Shown: positions 17,781-26,283, counted from the stretch's first letter. The stretch: DNA of 64,000 nt from Mycolicibacterium septicum DSM 44393 (GCF_000455325.1 NZ_HG322951.1:321551-385550); one strand, 5' to 3'. Program-made: numbers and translations. The notes: generated by a model from the sequence alone, not told the origin.

Positions 17781-18416
17781 ATGGGAGGCAAACAGAACCC
17801 CGAGCAACGTCGACGCGAATTGTGCGATGCGGCAATCGCTCTGCTCGCCCGCGAAGGCATCAAGGGTGTCACCCACCTCAAGGTCGACCGCAAGGCCGGG
17901 GTTGCCGACGGGACCACGTCCTTCTACTTCCGCACCAGTTCGGCGTTGATCCGTGCTGCCGCCAACCGCATCGCCGATCTCGACCTGGCCGATCTCACCG
18001 CGGCCACCCGATCGGACAACGGCGGCGACAGCCCGTCACCGGCGGCCGGCCTGGCCCGCCTGGTCATCCGCTCCGGAACCGGTGCGCGCCTGCTCCGGAG
18101 CAAGGCCCGCTATGAGCTGGTCATGCCGTCCAGCCGGGACGCCGGCCTCGCCGAGGCATTCAGCCACAATCAGCAGCGGTTCTTCGAGTTGCACCGGAAC
18201 GTCGTGGTCGCGCTCTGCCCGGCCGGCACCGATCCGGGCCTGATCGATGAAAAGGCCTATGTACTGCTGACTTTCATCAGCGGACTGATGCTGGCCCTGG
18301 CCCGCGGCGACCGCACGATCGACTCCGACGCGGAACTGCACGACATCATCACCGCGATCGTCGCGGCGGCACCGGCCACCTCACATCGCGAAGGAGTAGC
18401 CGCCGTTGACCGGTAG
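17781..18416 (+). CDS. TetR-family regulator at end of HelR-like operon
   Basis: The 211-residue protein starts with a TetR-type HTH: QRRRELCDAAIALLAREG then VTHLKVDRKAGVADGTTSFYF (residues about 10-52). The SFYF variant in place of LYYHF resembles a subgroup whose recognition helix lies in GVADGTTSFYFR. Start ATG is six bases after the stop of the monooxygenase gene, so it belongs to the same transcript. The C-terminal 36 bases overlap the convergent SDR gene. It could repress the operon or regulate other loci; no operator matching a TetR pattern is evident other than the RAE-like palindrome. Confidence 0.85.
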   Translation: MGGKQNPEQRRRELCDAAIALLAREGIKGVTHLKVDRKAGVADGTTSFYFRTSSALIRAAANRIADLDLADLTAATRSDNGGDSPSPAAGLARLVIRSGTGARLLRSKARYELVMPSSRDAGLAEAFSHNQQRFFELHRNVVVALCPAGTDPGLIDEKAYVLLTFISGLMLALARGDRTIDSDAELHDIITAIVAAAPATSHREGVAAVDR

Positions 18417-19160
18417 CGTCTGACCGGTGATCCAGGAGCCGTGGTCACTGGCCAGCAGCACCGCAAGGTAGGCGACGTCCTCGGGCAGGCCGGGCCTGCG
18501 GATGGGGTAGCGCGACAGGATCGCCTTGGCCTGCGGGGAATCGCCCATCTCGGACCACAGCGGCTCGGTGAGCGGTGTGCGCATGGTGCCCAACGCGATG
18601 TTGTTGGCGGTGATGCCGTAGCGGCCGTTCTCCAGGGCGATCGACCGCGTCAGCCCGGCGGCACCGGCCTTGGCCGCCGCGTACACCGCACCGCTGGCAT
18701 CTCCGGTCCGTCCGGCATCCGACACGATCGTCACGACCCGGCCCCATTGCCGCTCCACCATCGCCGGCAGCACTGCCCGCGTGCAGTGCAGCACCCCGTA
18801 CAGGTTCACCTGCAGGAACGGATCCCAGTCCGCGGGAGTGGATTCGGCGAACGGCATCCGGGCGGCGAATCCCTCGGCCCCGGCATTGCCCGCATTGTTG
18901 ACCAGGGTGTCGATCGGGCCGGCCCCATTGATCGCATCGGTGACCGCCTGGTACTCGGTGACGTCGAACGGCACCGCCACCGCATCGCCGCCCGCTTCCC
19001 GCAGCTCTGCGGCCACAGCCTCGGCCCGCTCACCTCGGAGGTCGTTGACCAGCACGGTGGCACCCGCCGCGGCGAAGGCATCGGCCAGGCCCCGCCCGAC
19101 ACCCTGTCCGGCACCGGTGATCAGCACCCGGCGGTTCGACAGATCGAATTGCAGCGTCAT
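18381..19160 (-). CDS. Short-chain dehydrogenase/reductase
   Basis: The 259-residue protein is a classical SDR: cofactor motif TGAGQGVGRG (about 15-24), NNAG, an active-site Ser in TIVSDAG, and YAAAKAG (Tyr and Lys). The Asp after the second strand (VNDLRGER) suggests NAD rather than NADP preference. It ends VNGGYSFAM, a usual SDR end. Start ATG 19160 follows a GGAGACACC region; the open frame runs further upstream but lacks support. Substrate unknown. A VOC protein is divergent, and an inverted repeat lies in the shared intergenic region. Confidence 0.9.
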   Translation of the reverse strand: MTLQFDLSNRRVLITGAGQGVGRGLADAFAAAGATVLVNDLRGERAEAVAAELREAGGDAVAVPFDVTEYQAVTDAINGAGPIDTLVNNAGNAGAEGFAARMPFAESTPADWDPFLQVNLYGVLHCTRAVLPAMVERQWGRVVTIVSDAGRTGDASGAVYAAAKAGAAGLTRSIALENGRYGITANNIALGTMRTPLTEPLWSEMGDSPQAKAILSRYPIRRPGLPEDVAYLAVLLASDHGSWITGQTLPVNGGYSFAM

Positions 19161-19207
19161 CGTCGGTGTCTCCTGGAACTCAGCATTGCGGACAAGGTGT
19201 CCCAAGT

Positions 19208-19225
19208 CTCTATACCAGTAGAGAT
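19208..19225. promoter_or_regulatory. Inverted repeat in divergent SDR/VOC promoter region
   Basis: TCTCTA (19208-19213) and TAGAGA (19220-19225) are perfectly inverted with six bases between. It is about 50 bases from the SDR start and 63 from the VOC start. The repeat with a T and A spaced about 11 apart is LysR-box-like, and a LysR gene lies just after the VOC gene. Binding is inferred only. Confidence 0.45.
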
Positions 19226-19287
19226 TTGAAAGCTGTTCGGGCGGGGCGGGCTGCCATAGTCTGAGAGCTCGTCCAAAGGAGGAACCG

Positions 19288-19641
19288 ATGAGCGACCACG
19301 ACGTGCGGATGATCATCCTGTCGACCGACGACCTGGATGAGTCGATCCGCTTCTATACCGAGACGCTGGGAATGCCGCTGAAGTTCCGCGACGGCGCCCA
19401 CTTCGCCGCGCTCGACGGTGGATCGCTGACCCTCGCTCTGGCCACTTCGGTGGATCACCCGATCCCCGGTCAGGTCGTCGTCGGGATCAAGACCGCCGAT
19501 GTGGACGGTGCGGCCAAGGCCATCGAGGAAAGCGGCGGCGGAATCATCAAGCACCCGTACGACGATGCTCACGAGCGCCGGGCCGTGGTCTACGACAACA
19601 AGGGCAACGGTCTGGTGTTCTACAGTCCCCTGGCTCGCTAG
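19288..19641 (+). CDS. VOC/glyoxalase-fold protein
   Basis: The 117-residue product is one vicinal-oxygen-chelate module: an N-terminal strand (VRMIILSTDDLDESIRFYTE), a helix, and a C-terminal strand set ending in VYDNKGNGLVFYSPL. Such small proteins dimerise to build metal-binding active sites for glyoxalase or extradiol activity, or bind drugs. Start ATG follows a strong AAAGGAGG site. The stop overlaps the LysR stop on the other strand by two bases. Function unknown. Confidence 0.85.
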   Translation: MSDHDVRMIILSTDDLDESIRFYTETLGMPLKFRDGAHFAALDGGSLTLALATSVDHPIPGQVVVGIKTADVDGAAKAIEESGGGIIKHPYDDAHERRAVVYDNKGNGLVFYSPLAR

Positions 19642-20534
19642 CCGGACGCCGAAGCCGCGGCGTCGAGCAGGGTTTCGGCCAGCCGCGCCGCGGCCGGCGT
19701 CATCCGCTCGACCGGCGGCGCGGCGAGATAGACCTGCCATACCGGCGGGTCGCGCAGCACAACGGTCCCCAGGCCGCCGTAGCGGCGCGCCTCGGACGCC
19801 GGCATGAAAGCGGTACCCAGTCCGTTGCCGACCAGTTCGGCGATCGCGGCGAACCCGGCCGGAACCTCGTACTGCGTCTGCGGTTGCACACCGGCACGGT
19901 GGAACGCCTCGTCCATCAGGCGCCGCAACCCGAACTCGGGTGGGAAGCCGACGAGTTCCTCGCCGGCCAGGTCCCCCAGCTCGAGACGGCGACGACGGGC
20001 CAGGGCGTGGTCGTCACGGCAGACGAACACCATCGGCTCCTCGAACAGCAGCTTCATGTCCAGCTGTGCCGGGAACCGGTTGGGCAGCGAGACCAGGGCC
20101 AGATCCAGCGAGCCCTCCAGGAGTGCCGCCAGATAGGCCGACGCACCCGATTGACTCAACCTCAACCGCAGCCGGACGAACGGGTGGGCACGGTGGAAGT
20201 CACCGAGGGCACCGCCGACATCGACCGGCCCATAGGAGATCAACGAGCCGAATTCGACTGTGCCCATGAGAGACCCGCGGAACTGCCCGGCGGATTCGGC
20301 CGCCGCACGGGCCGCGTGCAGCACCTCGTAGGCGTGCGACCGGAAGGCCTCCCCCGCGGCGGTCAGGCTGATCCGCTGCCGCGACCGGTCGAACAGCTCC
20401 ACGCCGAGTTCGCGCTCCAGCTTCGCAATCGAGGTCGACAACGCCGACTGCACGACATGCGCCCGCTCGGCGGCGCGGGTGAAACTCATCTCGCCGGCCA
20501 CGGCGATGAAGTGTTCGATCTGTCGTAACTCCAC
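19638..20534 (-). CDS. LysR-family transcriptional regulator
   Basis: The 298-residue protein begins with the LysR wHTH (MELRQIEHFIAVAGEMSFTR then AAERAHVVQSALSTSIAKLE), followed by a periplasmic-binding-like effector domain. GTG start at 20534. It is divergent from the Tat-lipoprotein hydrolase gene; the two starts are about 110 bases apart, the usual layout for a LysR and its target. It converges on the VOC gene. A CACATTCAA/TTGATGTG imperfect inverted repeat in the intergenic region is a candidate site. Confidence 0.93.
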   Translation of the reverse strand: MELRQIEHFIAVAGEMSFTRAAERAHVVQSALSTSIAKLERELGVELFDRSRQRISLTAAGEAFRSHAYEVLHAARAAAESAGQFRGSLMGTVEFGSLISYGPVDVGGALGDFHRAHPFVRLRLRLSQSGASAYLAALLEGSLDLALVSLPNRFPAQLDMKLLFEEPMVFVCRDDHALARRRRLELGDLAGEELVGFPPEFGLRRLMDEAFHRAGVQPQTQYEVPAGFAAIAELVGNGLGTAFMPASEARRYGGLGTVVLRDPPVWQVYLAAPPVERMTPAAARLAETLLDAAASASG

Positions 20535-20569
20535 GGTGTCAGCCTATCTACCTTATCGATGGGTCTCAT

Positions 20570-20595
20570 CACATTCAATCGTTGGACTTGATGTG
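20570..20595. promoter_or_regulatory. Candidate LysR binding site
   Basis: CACATTCAA at 20570-20578 and TTGATGTG at 20588-20595 form an imperfect inverted repeat (one extra T in the left arm) between the divergent LysR and hydrolase genes. It contains T-N11-A spacings typical of LysR boxes. Only the symmetry is seen. Confidence 0.4.
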
Positions 20596-20645
20596 TCCGG
20601 ACGGGTGAGATGGACACCGAGACCCCGCGAGAAGGAGCAGCAACG

Positions 20646-21680
20646 GTGACTGGTTTGAGCAGAAGGAACTTCGGCTTCCTCACGGCGGCCGCCGCCGGGG
20701 CGGCGACACTCGCGGCCTGCGGCACCTCACCCGCGCCGTCGCCGGGGCCCCCGACTGGGGCCCCATCGAAGCCGTCGCACACCATGAACCCGGTCAAGCA
20801 GATCGACGCAGGCGAACTCAACATCGGCTACACCGAGGCCGGTCCGGCGGACGGACAGCCGGTGATCCTGCTGCACGGCTGGCCCTATGACATCCACAGC
20901 TACGCCGACGCCTCGGCGCTGCTCGCCGATCAGGGCTTCCGCGTCATCGTGCCCCACCTGCGCGGCTTCGGGTCCACCCGGTTCCGCTCCGCCGATACCG
21001 TGCGCAACGGGCAGCAGGCCGCCCTGGCCCACGACGTCATCGCGCTGATGGACGCCCTGAACATCCCCAAGGCGGTGCTCGGGGGATACGACTGGGGCGG
21101 GCGCACCGCCAACAACGTCGCGGCCCTGTGGCCGCAGCGCTGCGCGGGACTGGTCGCGGTCAGTGGCTACATCACCGTCAACCTGGCCGCCAACCTGCAG
21201 CCGCTGGCGCCGGAGGCCGAATTGGGTTGGTGGTACCAGTACTACTTCGCCACCCCGCGCGGTGAACTCGGCTACCGCGAGAACACCAAGGAGTTCAACA
21301 GGCTGATCTGGACCAAGGCCTCACCGCTGTGGCATTTCGACGACGCCGCCTATGACCTGTCGGCTGCGGCGTTCGACAACCCCGATCACGTCGCCATCGT
21401 CGTGCACAACTACCGGTGGCGGCTCAGCCTGGCCCCCGGTGAAGCCCGCTACGACGCCGACGAGGCGCGCCTGGCCGGCAAGCCGCCCGTCACCGTGCCC
21501 ACCATCACGATCGGTTCCGACTTCGACGGGGCGGCCAAGGACGGCGCCGGCTACCGCGCGCTCTACACCGGGCCCTACGAACACCGCATCCTCAACGGCA
21601 TCGGACACAACGTGCCCCAGGAGGCACCCGAGCAGTTCGTCGCCGCGATCACCGATGTCAGCCGCATGGCCGGCCGCTGA
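20646..21680 (+). CDS. Tat-exported lipoprotein, epoxide hydrolase-like alpha/beta hydrolase
   Basis: The 344-residue precursor has a twin-arginine signal (LSRRNFGFLTAAAAGAATLA) directly followed by a lipobox LAAC, so it is probably folded before Tat export and lipidated. After a Pro/Ser linker comes an alpha/beta hydrolase domain: HGWP oxyanion region, GGYDWGGR with a nucleophilic Asp as in epoxide hydrolases or dehalogenases, GSDFDG for the acid and GIGHNVPQEAP for the His. The GTG start at 20646 with GAAGGAGC about ten bases upstream fits the signal; an ATG at 20610 would add 12 residues before it. Probably regulated by the divergent LysR. Substrate unknown. Confidence 0.88.
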   Translation: MTGLSRRNFGFLTAAAAGAATLAACGTSPAPSPGPPTGAPSKPSHTMNPVKQIDAGELNIGYTEAGPADGQPVILLHGWPYDIHSYADASALLADQGFRVIVPHLRGFGSTRFRSADTVRNGQQAALAHDVIALMDALNIPKAVLGGYDWGGRTANNVAALWPQRCAGLVAVSGYITVNLAANLQPLAPEAELGWWYQYYFATPRGELGYRENTKEFNRLIWTKASPLWHFDDAAYDLSAAAFDNPDHVAIVVHNYRWRLSLAPGEARYDADEARLAGKPPVTVPTITIGSDFDGAAKDGAGYRALYTGPYEHRILNGIGHNVPQEAPEQFVAAITDVSRMAGR

Positions 21681-21688
21681 ACTCAGAC

Positions 21689-22141
21689 TCAGGTGGTGTA
21701 CATCGCCAGGTGCACGTACACCTCATCCGGTGACCGCTCGTCGACGACGATCTCGCGGTAGACCGTGCGGCCCGCCTTGGTCGTGACCCGGTCCTGGGCG
21801 TACAGGGGATTCGGCGCGGTGGACAACTCCGGCCCGGCGATCACCGGCGTGGTGCGCGGAATCTGCGAGGGCTGCGGTCGGTCGGTGAACTGCGACACCA
21901 ACGCCGGCAAGTGGGCAGCCGTGGTCCGCAACGCCAATCGGTACCGGGTGTCGATACCCGAATCCGAATCGACCGCCAGCACCTCGACCCCCGGTGGGAC
22001 AACCACGTCGCCGAATTGCGCTGCGGTGTCCGGCGAGACCTGCGTGCCCGGCCTGTTCGCCCCGGGGCCACACCCGGTCGTGAACAACAGAATGGCGGCC
22101 AGCAAGCACAGCGCCGCCGCACGGCGTTTCTCACCCGTCAT
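21689..22141 (-). CDS. Putative lipoprotein downstream of GH5-like gene
   Basis: The 150-residue product starts with MTGEKRRAAALCLLAAILLF and a lipobox TTGC, so it is likely a membrane-attached lipoprotein. The mature part shows no catalytic motif; a central run of strands (DTRYRLALRTTAAHLPALVSQF) is visible. It lies 14 bases after the stop of the GH5-like enzyme, in the same direction, so the two probably form an operon. Function unknown. Confidence 0.8.
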   Translation of the reverse strand: MTGEKRRAAALCLLAAILLFTTGCGPGANRPGTQVSPDTAAQFGDVVVPPGVEVLAVDSDSGIDTRYRLALRTTAAHLPALVSQFTDRPQPSQIPRTTPVIAGPELSTAPNPLYAQDRVTTKAGRTVYREIVVDERSPDEVYVHLAMYTT

Positions 22142-22155
22142 GGACAGTCCCGTCG

Positions 22156-23349
22156 TCAGGGATAAGGCCGCCCGGTCAGTTTCCGGATCGTGCGGATCTC
22201 GCCGTCCCGATAGGGCCGTCCATCCGCATGGAACAAGTCATGGAACCACACCGGCGGGGGCGTCTTGTACGGATGATCCCAGGAATCCCACGGCAGATAG
22301 GTCTGCGTCTTGCCGGCCACCAGGCCCCAGCTGTAGGCGCCGACGTTGTGCCGTTTGGCGATCGGCAACACACCCTCGACCGTGCTGCCCTCACCTCGGG
22401 CCAGATATTCGGTGCACAGGATCGGGCGTCCCATCGGTGCCAGCTCGCCGATCCGCGCCTCGAATCCGGCCGGCTCGGCATAGCTGTGAAAGGTCAGCAC
22501 ATCCGAGAGGTCGAGTTGGATCGTCGCCATCGCGCTGCGCTGCAGCGGGTCGGCCCAGGCCCCGTCCCAGACACCGCTGGTCAACGGCTGCACGGGGTCG
22601 ACCGATCGGGCCCAGCCGAAAACCTCCGGCAACAGCTTCTCGATCAGGCCGACCTTGTCCTGCCGTTCCACCTCGCGGTAGTTGGCTGCGGGGTTGTCCG
22701 GTTCATTCCACAGGTCCCACCCCAGGACCCGGTCATCATGGCGGAACTGGCTGATCACGCCGACGACGTACTCGCGCAGCATTCGCCGGTACCGGTGATC
22801 GTCGAGGTTCTGCGCACCCGGGCTCTGAACCCACACCGAGTTGTGGATCCCGGGCCGCGGCCGCCGCTGGCGCCCCAACCGGGGAAACGGATCCCAGCAG
22901 GAATCGAACAGCACGAACAGCGGTTTGATGCCGTGGCTGGACGCCAGAGCAACGAACTGGGCCAGGCGGTTCTGAAAGCCCAAGTGGCCCTGGGCCCACA
23001 GCTGGTCATGCAGGAATACCCGCACCGTGTTGAATCCGGCCAGCCTGGCGATGCGCAGCTCATTGTCGATCCGCTGCGGGTCATAGGTCTCCGGCTGGAA
23101 CATCTCAAGCTGGTTACCCGCGTTGGACGGAATGAAATTGGCGCCGACCAGCCAGCCCTGCGCGGCGTACCAGCGCTGCGCCCGCTCGGGTGACCAGCGG
23201 GACCCGTGGCCGTCGATCTGCGCGTGCGCCCCCGGCGCCCTGGCCACCGACAAACCTGCGGTGATGAGCAGCGAGAGCTTGAATGCGGCACGACGGCCCA
23301 TACCGGCGCCGTCGTCTTTCCTGTTGACCTGCATCATCTTACGAATCAA
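22156..23349 (-). CDS. Exported glycoside hydrolase 5-like protein
   Basis: The 397-residue protein has an RR-containing signal (MGRRAAFKLSLLITAGLSVA) with a cleavage region at APGAHA, followed by a TIM-barrel GH5/cellulase-like domain. The acid/base is expected in GWDLWNEPDN and the nucleophile in ILCTEYLARG, both Glu in the right places, with aromatic residues such as TFHSY in between. The start is taken as TTG 23349, which follows AGGGAG by seven bases; ATG codons at 23337, 23334 and 23301 are alternatives. A role in trimming a cell-envelope or environmental glycan is plausible but the substrate is unknown. Confidence 0.85.
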   Translation of the reverse strand: MIRKMMQVNRKDDGAGMGRRAAFKLSLLITAGLSVARAPGAHAQIDGHGSRWSPERAQRWYAAQGWLVGANFIPSNAGNQLEMFQPETYDPQRIDNELRIARLAGFNTVRVFLHDQLWAQGHLGFQNRLAQFVALASSHGIKPLFVLFDSCWDPFPRLGRQRRPRPGIHNSVWVQSPGAQNLDDHRYRRMLREYVVGVISQFRHDDRVLGWDLWNEPDNPAANYREVERQDKVGLIEKLLPEVFGWARSVDPVQPLTSGVWDGAWADPLQRSAMATIQLDLSDVLTFHSYAEPAGFEARIGELAPMGRPILCTEYLARGEGSTVEGVLPIAKRHNVGAYSWGLVAGKTQTYLPWDSWDHPYKTPPPVWFHDLFHADGRPYRDGEIRTIRKLTGRPYP

Positions 23350-23518
23350 ATGGCATCTCCCTGTGCGAACACTGCTGGCACCAAAGGGGTACCCGACGCA
23401 CGCGCGATGCCAACTCCACAGCGAGTTATCGACTACGCGTCCGCCGGCAATGTCCCGACAAGTTCGACGCCAAGCCCCCCGACCGGCGTTCGGAAACCGA
23501 ACTGCTGACGCTGAACCA

Positions 23519-23537
23519 CCGGGCCGCTCAGGCCCGG
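23519..23537. terminator. GC hairpin downstream of SDR gene
   Basis: CCGGGCC (23519-23525) and GGCCCGG (23531-23537) are inverted with a five-base loop, about 55 bases after the stop of the minus-strand SDR gene. There is no U-tract, so it is only a weak terminator candidate. The remaining intergenic sequence up to 23349 shows no other clear signal. Confidence 0.3.
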
Positions 23538-23591
23538 CACCCCCATGCCGCCATCAATGATCCCACGGACGTGCGGCCGGTGTGCGGCTGA

Positions 23592-24431
23592 CTAACTGCC
23601 GGCAGCGGCCAACCGGGCGCGTTCCCGCATCGAGGCGACGACTCCGCCGTCGTTGAGGATGTCCGTGCCGGTGAGGTAACCGGCACGCTCGCTGGCGCAG
23701 TAGGCCAGCAGGTCTGCCATCTCCTCCGGCTTTCCCCACCGCGGTACCGCGGCGTCGGCGACCATCGCGCCTGCCCCGGCCTGCTCCTCCAGCCGGCCCA
23801 TCTCGGTATCGATGGAGCCCGGGGAAACCGACAGGATGCGGAGACCGCGACCGTTGAACCGCTCAGCCTGCGACGAGCTGTACCACTTCACGAAGGCCTT
23901 GCTGATGGCGTAGGAAAAACCGGATCTCATGTCTTCGGGAGCCATGCCGCACGCCGCCAGCATTTCGCCGAGGAATCGGTCCTGGTCCTGCAGCGCCAGC
24001 GGAAACTGCTGAGCGGGAATGACTTCCTCGGGCAACAGGTGCGCCGCCATCGACGCCACGTTGACGATCGCCGCGCCCTCCGGCGCCGATGCGAAGAAGG
24101 ACTCGTTGACATGCAGCGTGCCCAGCGCGTTGGTTCTCATGACGTACTCGGCGTCGCCCATGCTGGGACTGACCCCGGCCGCGTGAACGACGGCGCTGAC
24201 GGTGCCGAGGCCGGCCGCGGTCTCGAACAAGCGGTCGACGGCGCCTCGATCGGTGACGTCGGCGTTGACGATGGTGGCCGGGATACCCAGGTCTCCCAGG
24301 GCGGTGGCCGCGGCGTCGAGGCGATCCTCGCGCACATCGCACAGCACGACCGCCTGCTCGCGGCCCACCACCTTGGCCGTCGCCAGACCCATACCACCCG
24401 CGCCGCCAGTGATCACCGTCACCCGTGTCAT
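23592..24431 (-). CDS. Short-chain dehydrogenase/reductase
   Basis: The 279-residue protein has TGGAGGMGLATA (cofactor motif), HAAG in place of NNAG, active Ser in VASMA and a YAISK Tyr-Lys pair. A 25-residue insertion after the Ser (SMAAHLLPEEVIPAQQFPL and beyond) sets it apart from classical SDRs and resembles 3-alpha-hydroxysteroid dehydrogenase-like forms. The start ATG 24431 sits just before the first strand; a GTG at 24440 would add three residues. Substrate unknown. Confidence 0.88.
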   Translation of the reverse strand: MTRVTVITGGAGGMGLATAKVVGREQAVVLCDVREDRLDAAATALGDLGIPATIVNADVTDRGAVDRLFETAAGLGTVSAVVHAAGVSPSMGDAEYVMRTNALGTLHVNESFFASAPEGAAIVNVASMAAHLLPEEVIPAQQFPLALQDQDRFLGEMLAACGMAPEDMRSGFSYAISKAFVKWYSSSQAERFNGRGLRILSVSPGSIDTEMGRLEEQAGAGAMVADAAVPRWGKPEEMADLLAYCASERAGYLTGTDILNDGGVVASMRERARLAAAGS

Positions 24432-24651
24432 GGCTAGCACGGTAATACGGCAGATCCGCGGCCGAGCTGGAGGGGGTCGTGCGACTGCTCAGCGGTCACC
24501 TGGGGCGGCCGCACGGGGATTTTCCCGGCAACCAAATCTGAGCGGCGCGCTGTGCAGGCGGACCGACCGGCATATAACGGGTAGTGATGACAGATGGCCC
24601 ACCGATGACGCCGGCGAACCGTTGTCGATTGCCCGTAGCGGATCGCGCGCT

Positions 24652-25515
24652 ATGACGTGCCCGTATTGCGGATCGCCACTCGATGACAGCGACACCTGCG
24701 GCCGCTGTGGCCAGGTCCGGTCCAGGTCGACCGGTTGGCGCCCCGACCCTACGGCTCGCCACGAAGGTCGCTACTTCGTCACCGGACATCCGACGAATCG
24801 GGTCCGCGACGGCCGGACCGCATCGACCGACCCGACCGGCGGCCGGATGCTGCCCGATTACCTGGAGTTGAAGACCGCAGGCGTCCGGTCGACCTGGCTG
24901 GGAACCACCGCGGCGGCGGTGATCATCGTGATGACCGCCGCGGTGGTGTGGGTCCTGCTCGTGGCGGGCCGCAGGCCGCCACCGCCGCCGGAGGCCGGAT
25001 ACCTTGCAGCACTGAGGGATGCCGGGCTCAGCGATCAGTTCAATTCCGACGCGAACGCCGTCGCCCACGGGCGGCAGGTGTGCCGCCAACTGGAAGACGG
25101 CGAACCGCAACAGGGCCTGCTGGCCGACAAGATCGCGGTCGACACGTTCTGCCCGCATTTCTCCAAAGGTTTCCGCGTACTCGAAAAAGCCACGGTCAAC
25201 GGTACTTTCGTCCTCTCCGACAACGCCGGCGCGGAGGGTATCGCCTCCGACGGATCAACATGCCAGGGCGCCAACGGATACGCCGATGTCAATTCCGGCA
25301 CCCTCGTCACCGTCAAGAACGGCAAGGGCGCTGTCCTGGCGAGCACCACCCTGGGCCCGGGCAAGAGCGGCGAATCCAACTGCACGTTCTCCTTCACCGT
25401 GTCGTTGACCGAAGGCGAGGACCGCTACGTCCTGTCCGTCGGACGGCGTGGCGAGTTCAGTTATAGCTTCGAACAGCTTGTGGCCAAAGGAATCCTGATG
25501 CAGCTCGGCCACTGA
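24652..25515 (+). CDS. Zinc-ribbon membrane protein with DUF732-like extracellular domain
   Basis: The 287-residue product begins with a zinc ribbon (MTCPYCGSPLDDSDTCGRCG; two CxxC pairs), followed by a positively charged linker, one membrane helix near residues 83-107 (TTAAAVIIVMTAAVVWVLLV), and an extracytoplasmic domain with a DUF732-like block (YLAALRDAGLSDQFNSDANA). A second exported region ends the protein. The topology, zinc ribbon inside and DUF732 outside, is unusual. Start ATG 24652 is the first codon of the zinc ribbon; an open frame extends upstream without support. Function unknown. Confidence 0.8.
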   Translation: MTCPYCGSPLDDSDTCGRCGQVRSRSTGWRPDPTARHEGRYFVTGHPTNRVRDGRTASTDPTGGRMLPDYLELKTAGVRSTWLGTTAAAVIIVMTAAVVWVLLVAGRRPPPPPEAGYLAALRDAGLSDQFNSDANAVAHGRQVCRQLEDGEPQQGLLADKIAVDTFCPHFSKGFRVLEKATVNGTFVLSDNAGAEGIASDGSTCQGANGYADVNSGTLVTVKNGKGAVLASTTLGPGKSGESNCTFSFTVSLTEGEDRYVLSVGRRGEFSYSFEQLVAKGILMQLGH

Positions 25516-25672
25516 AGTTTGCGCTTTCAAATTTGCGAGAACCGCGTCGCGGCACCTAATTCGTCGTAGACACGCACTGCCATAACACGCCCCCCAGACC
25601 CGGTTGGAAACGATACGGTCACGAGTGCGGCTCCTTCACATGTCAACCGCGCAACCATCTGAGAACTTGTCT

Positions 25673-25694
25673 GGACTCCCATTTCTGGGAGTCC
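25673..25694. promoter_or_regulatory. Perfect hairpin upstream of the Pro/Ala-rich gene
   Basis: GGACTCCCA (25673-25681) and TGGGAGTCC (25686-25694) form a nine-base perfect stem with a TTTC loop, about 67 bases before the start codon at 25761. It could be an operator, a 5'-leader hairpin, or a terminator for the preceding gene. A low-GC stretch surrounds it. Confidence 0.45.
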
Positions 25695-25760
25695 TACGGT
25701 TGCGCTCGTCACAATTTTCATCGGTGTAATTTCCGCACGAACCGAAGGAGCTGATCGGGG

Positions 25761-26261
25761 ATGGCCATCTTTGCTCACATCACGGTCAAAACTGTTGTCA
25801 GCGCTGGACTGTGCGCGACCGCAGTGGGGGCGGCACTAGTGCTGAGCCCGCACGCGGCAGCGGCACTCCAACTCAAGACCGGCGGCTACAAATGTCTTGA
25901 CGCCGCCGCAGGTGCAGCCGGTGCGGCGCCTGCCGCCCCGTGTGCGGCTGCCGCAGTGGAAGCCGCAGGCGTCGTTCCCGCGGCGCCGGTCGCCGTCCCG
26001 CCCGTACCCATCGCGCCGCCACCGGTGGCCGTCCCTCCGGTGCCGCTCGTACCGCCGCCGGTGGTCCCTCCGGTGCCCCTGGCACCGCCTGTCCCGGTCG
26101 TACCGGCCGCCGCTCCCGTCCCCGCCGCAGCACCCATCGCTGCCCCGGTGGCCATCGCGGCAGGCACCGGCAAGGGCGTGCCGACCGTTTCGCCCGGAGG
26201 CGGACCGGTCGCCGGAACGCCCACACTGCCCGGTCCGGGGGACGCATCCCCGGCCAGCTAG
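25761..26261 (+). CDS. Exported Pro/Ala-rich protein
   Basis: The 166-residue product has a signal peptide (start MAIFAHITVKTVVSAGLC, cleavage near HAAAA) followed by low-complexity sequence: Ala-rich, then repeats of the form PPV-PxxPPPV (about residues 70-125), then a Gly/Pro-rich tail. Such proteins are common in the mycobacterial cell wall. GAAGGAG lies ten bases upstream of the ATG. Two Cys residues (in KCLDAA and PCAAAA) may form a disulfide. Nothing suggests an enzymatic role. Confidence 0.75.
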   Translation: MAIFAHITVKTVVSAGLCATAVGAALVLSPHAAAALQLKTGGYKCLDAAAGAAGAAPAAPCAAAAVEAAGVVPAAPVAVPPVPIAPPPVAVPPVPLVPPPVVPPVPLAPPVPVVPAAAPVPAAAPIAAPVAIAAGTGKGVPTVSPGGGPVAGTPTLPGPGDASPAS

Positions 26262-26283
26262 CCCAACCCCACAACGCGGCGTC

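Noticed and set aside
24202..24651. Upstream extension of the zinc-ribbon/DUF732 frame
   Set aside because: It lies antisense to the SDR gene and is not a plausible protein; the zinc ribbon begins with ATG 24652.
25527..25778. Minus-strand frame of 83 codons before the Pro/Ala-rich gene
   Set aside because: Atypical codon use, no recognised homology, and overlap with the start region of the neighbour and a hairpin; kept only as part of a finding.
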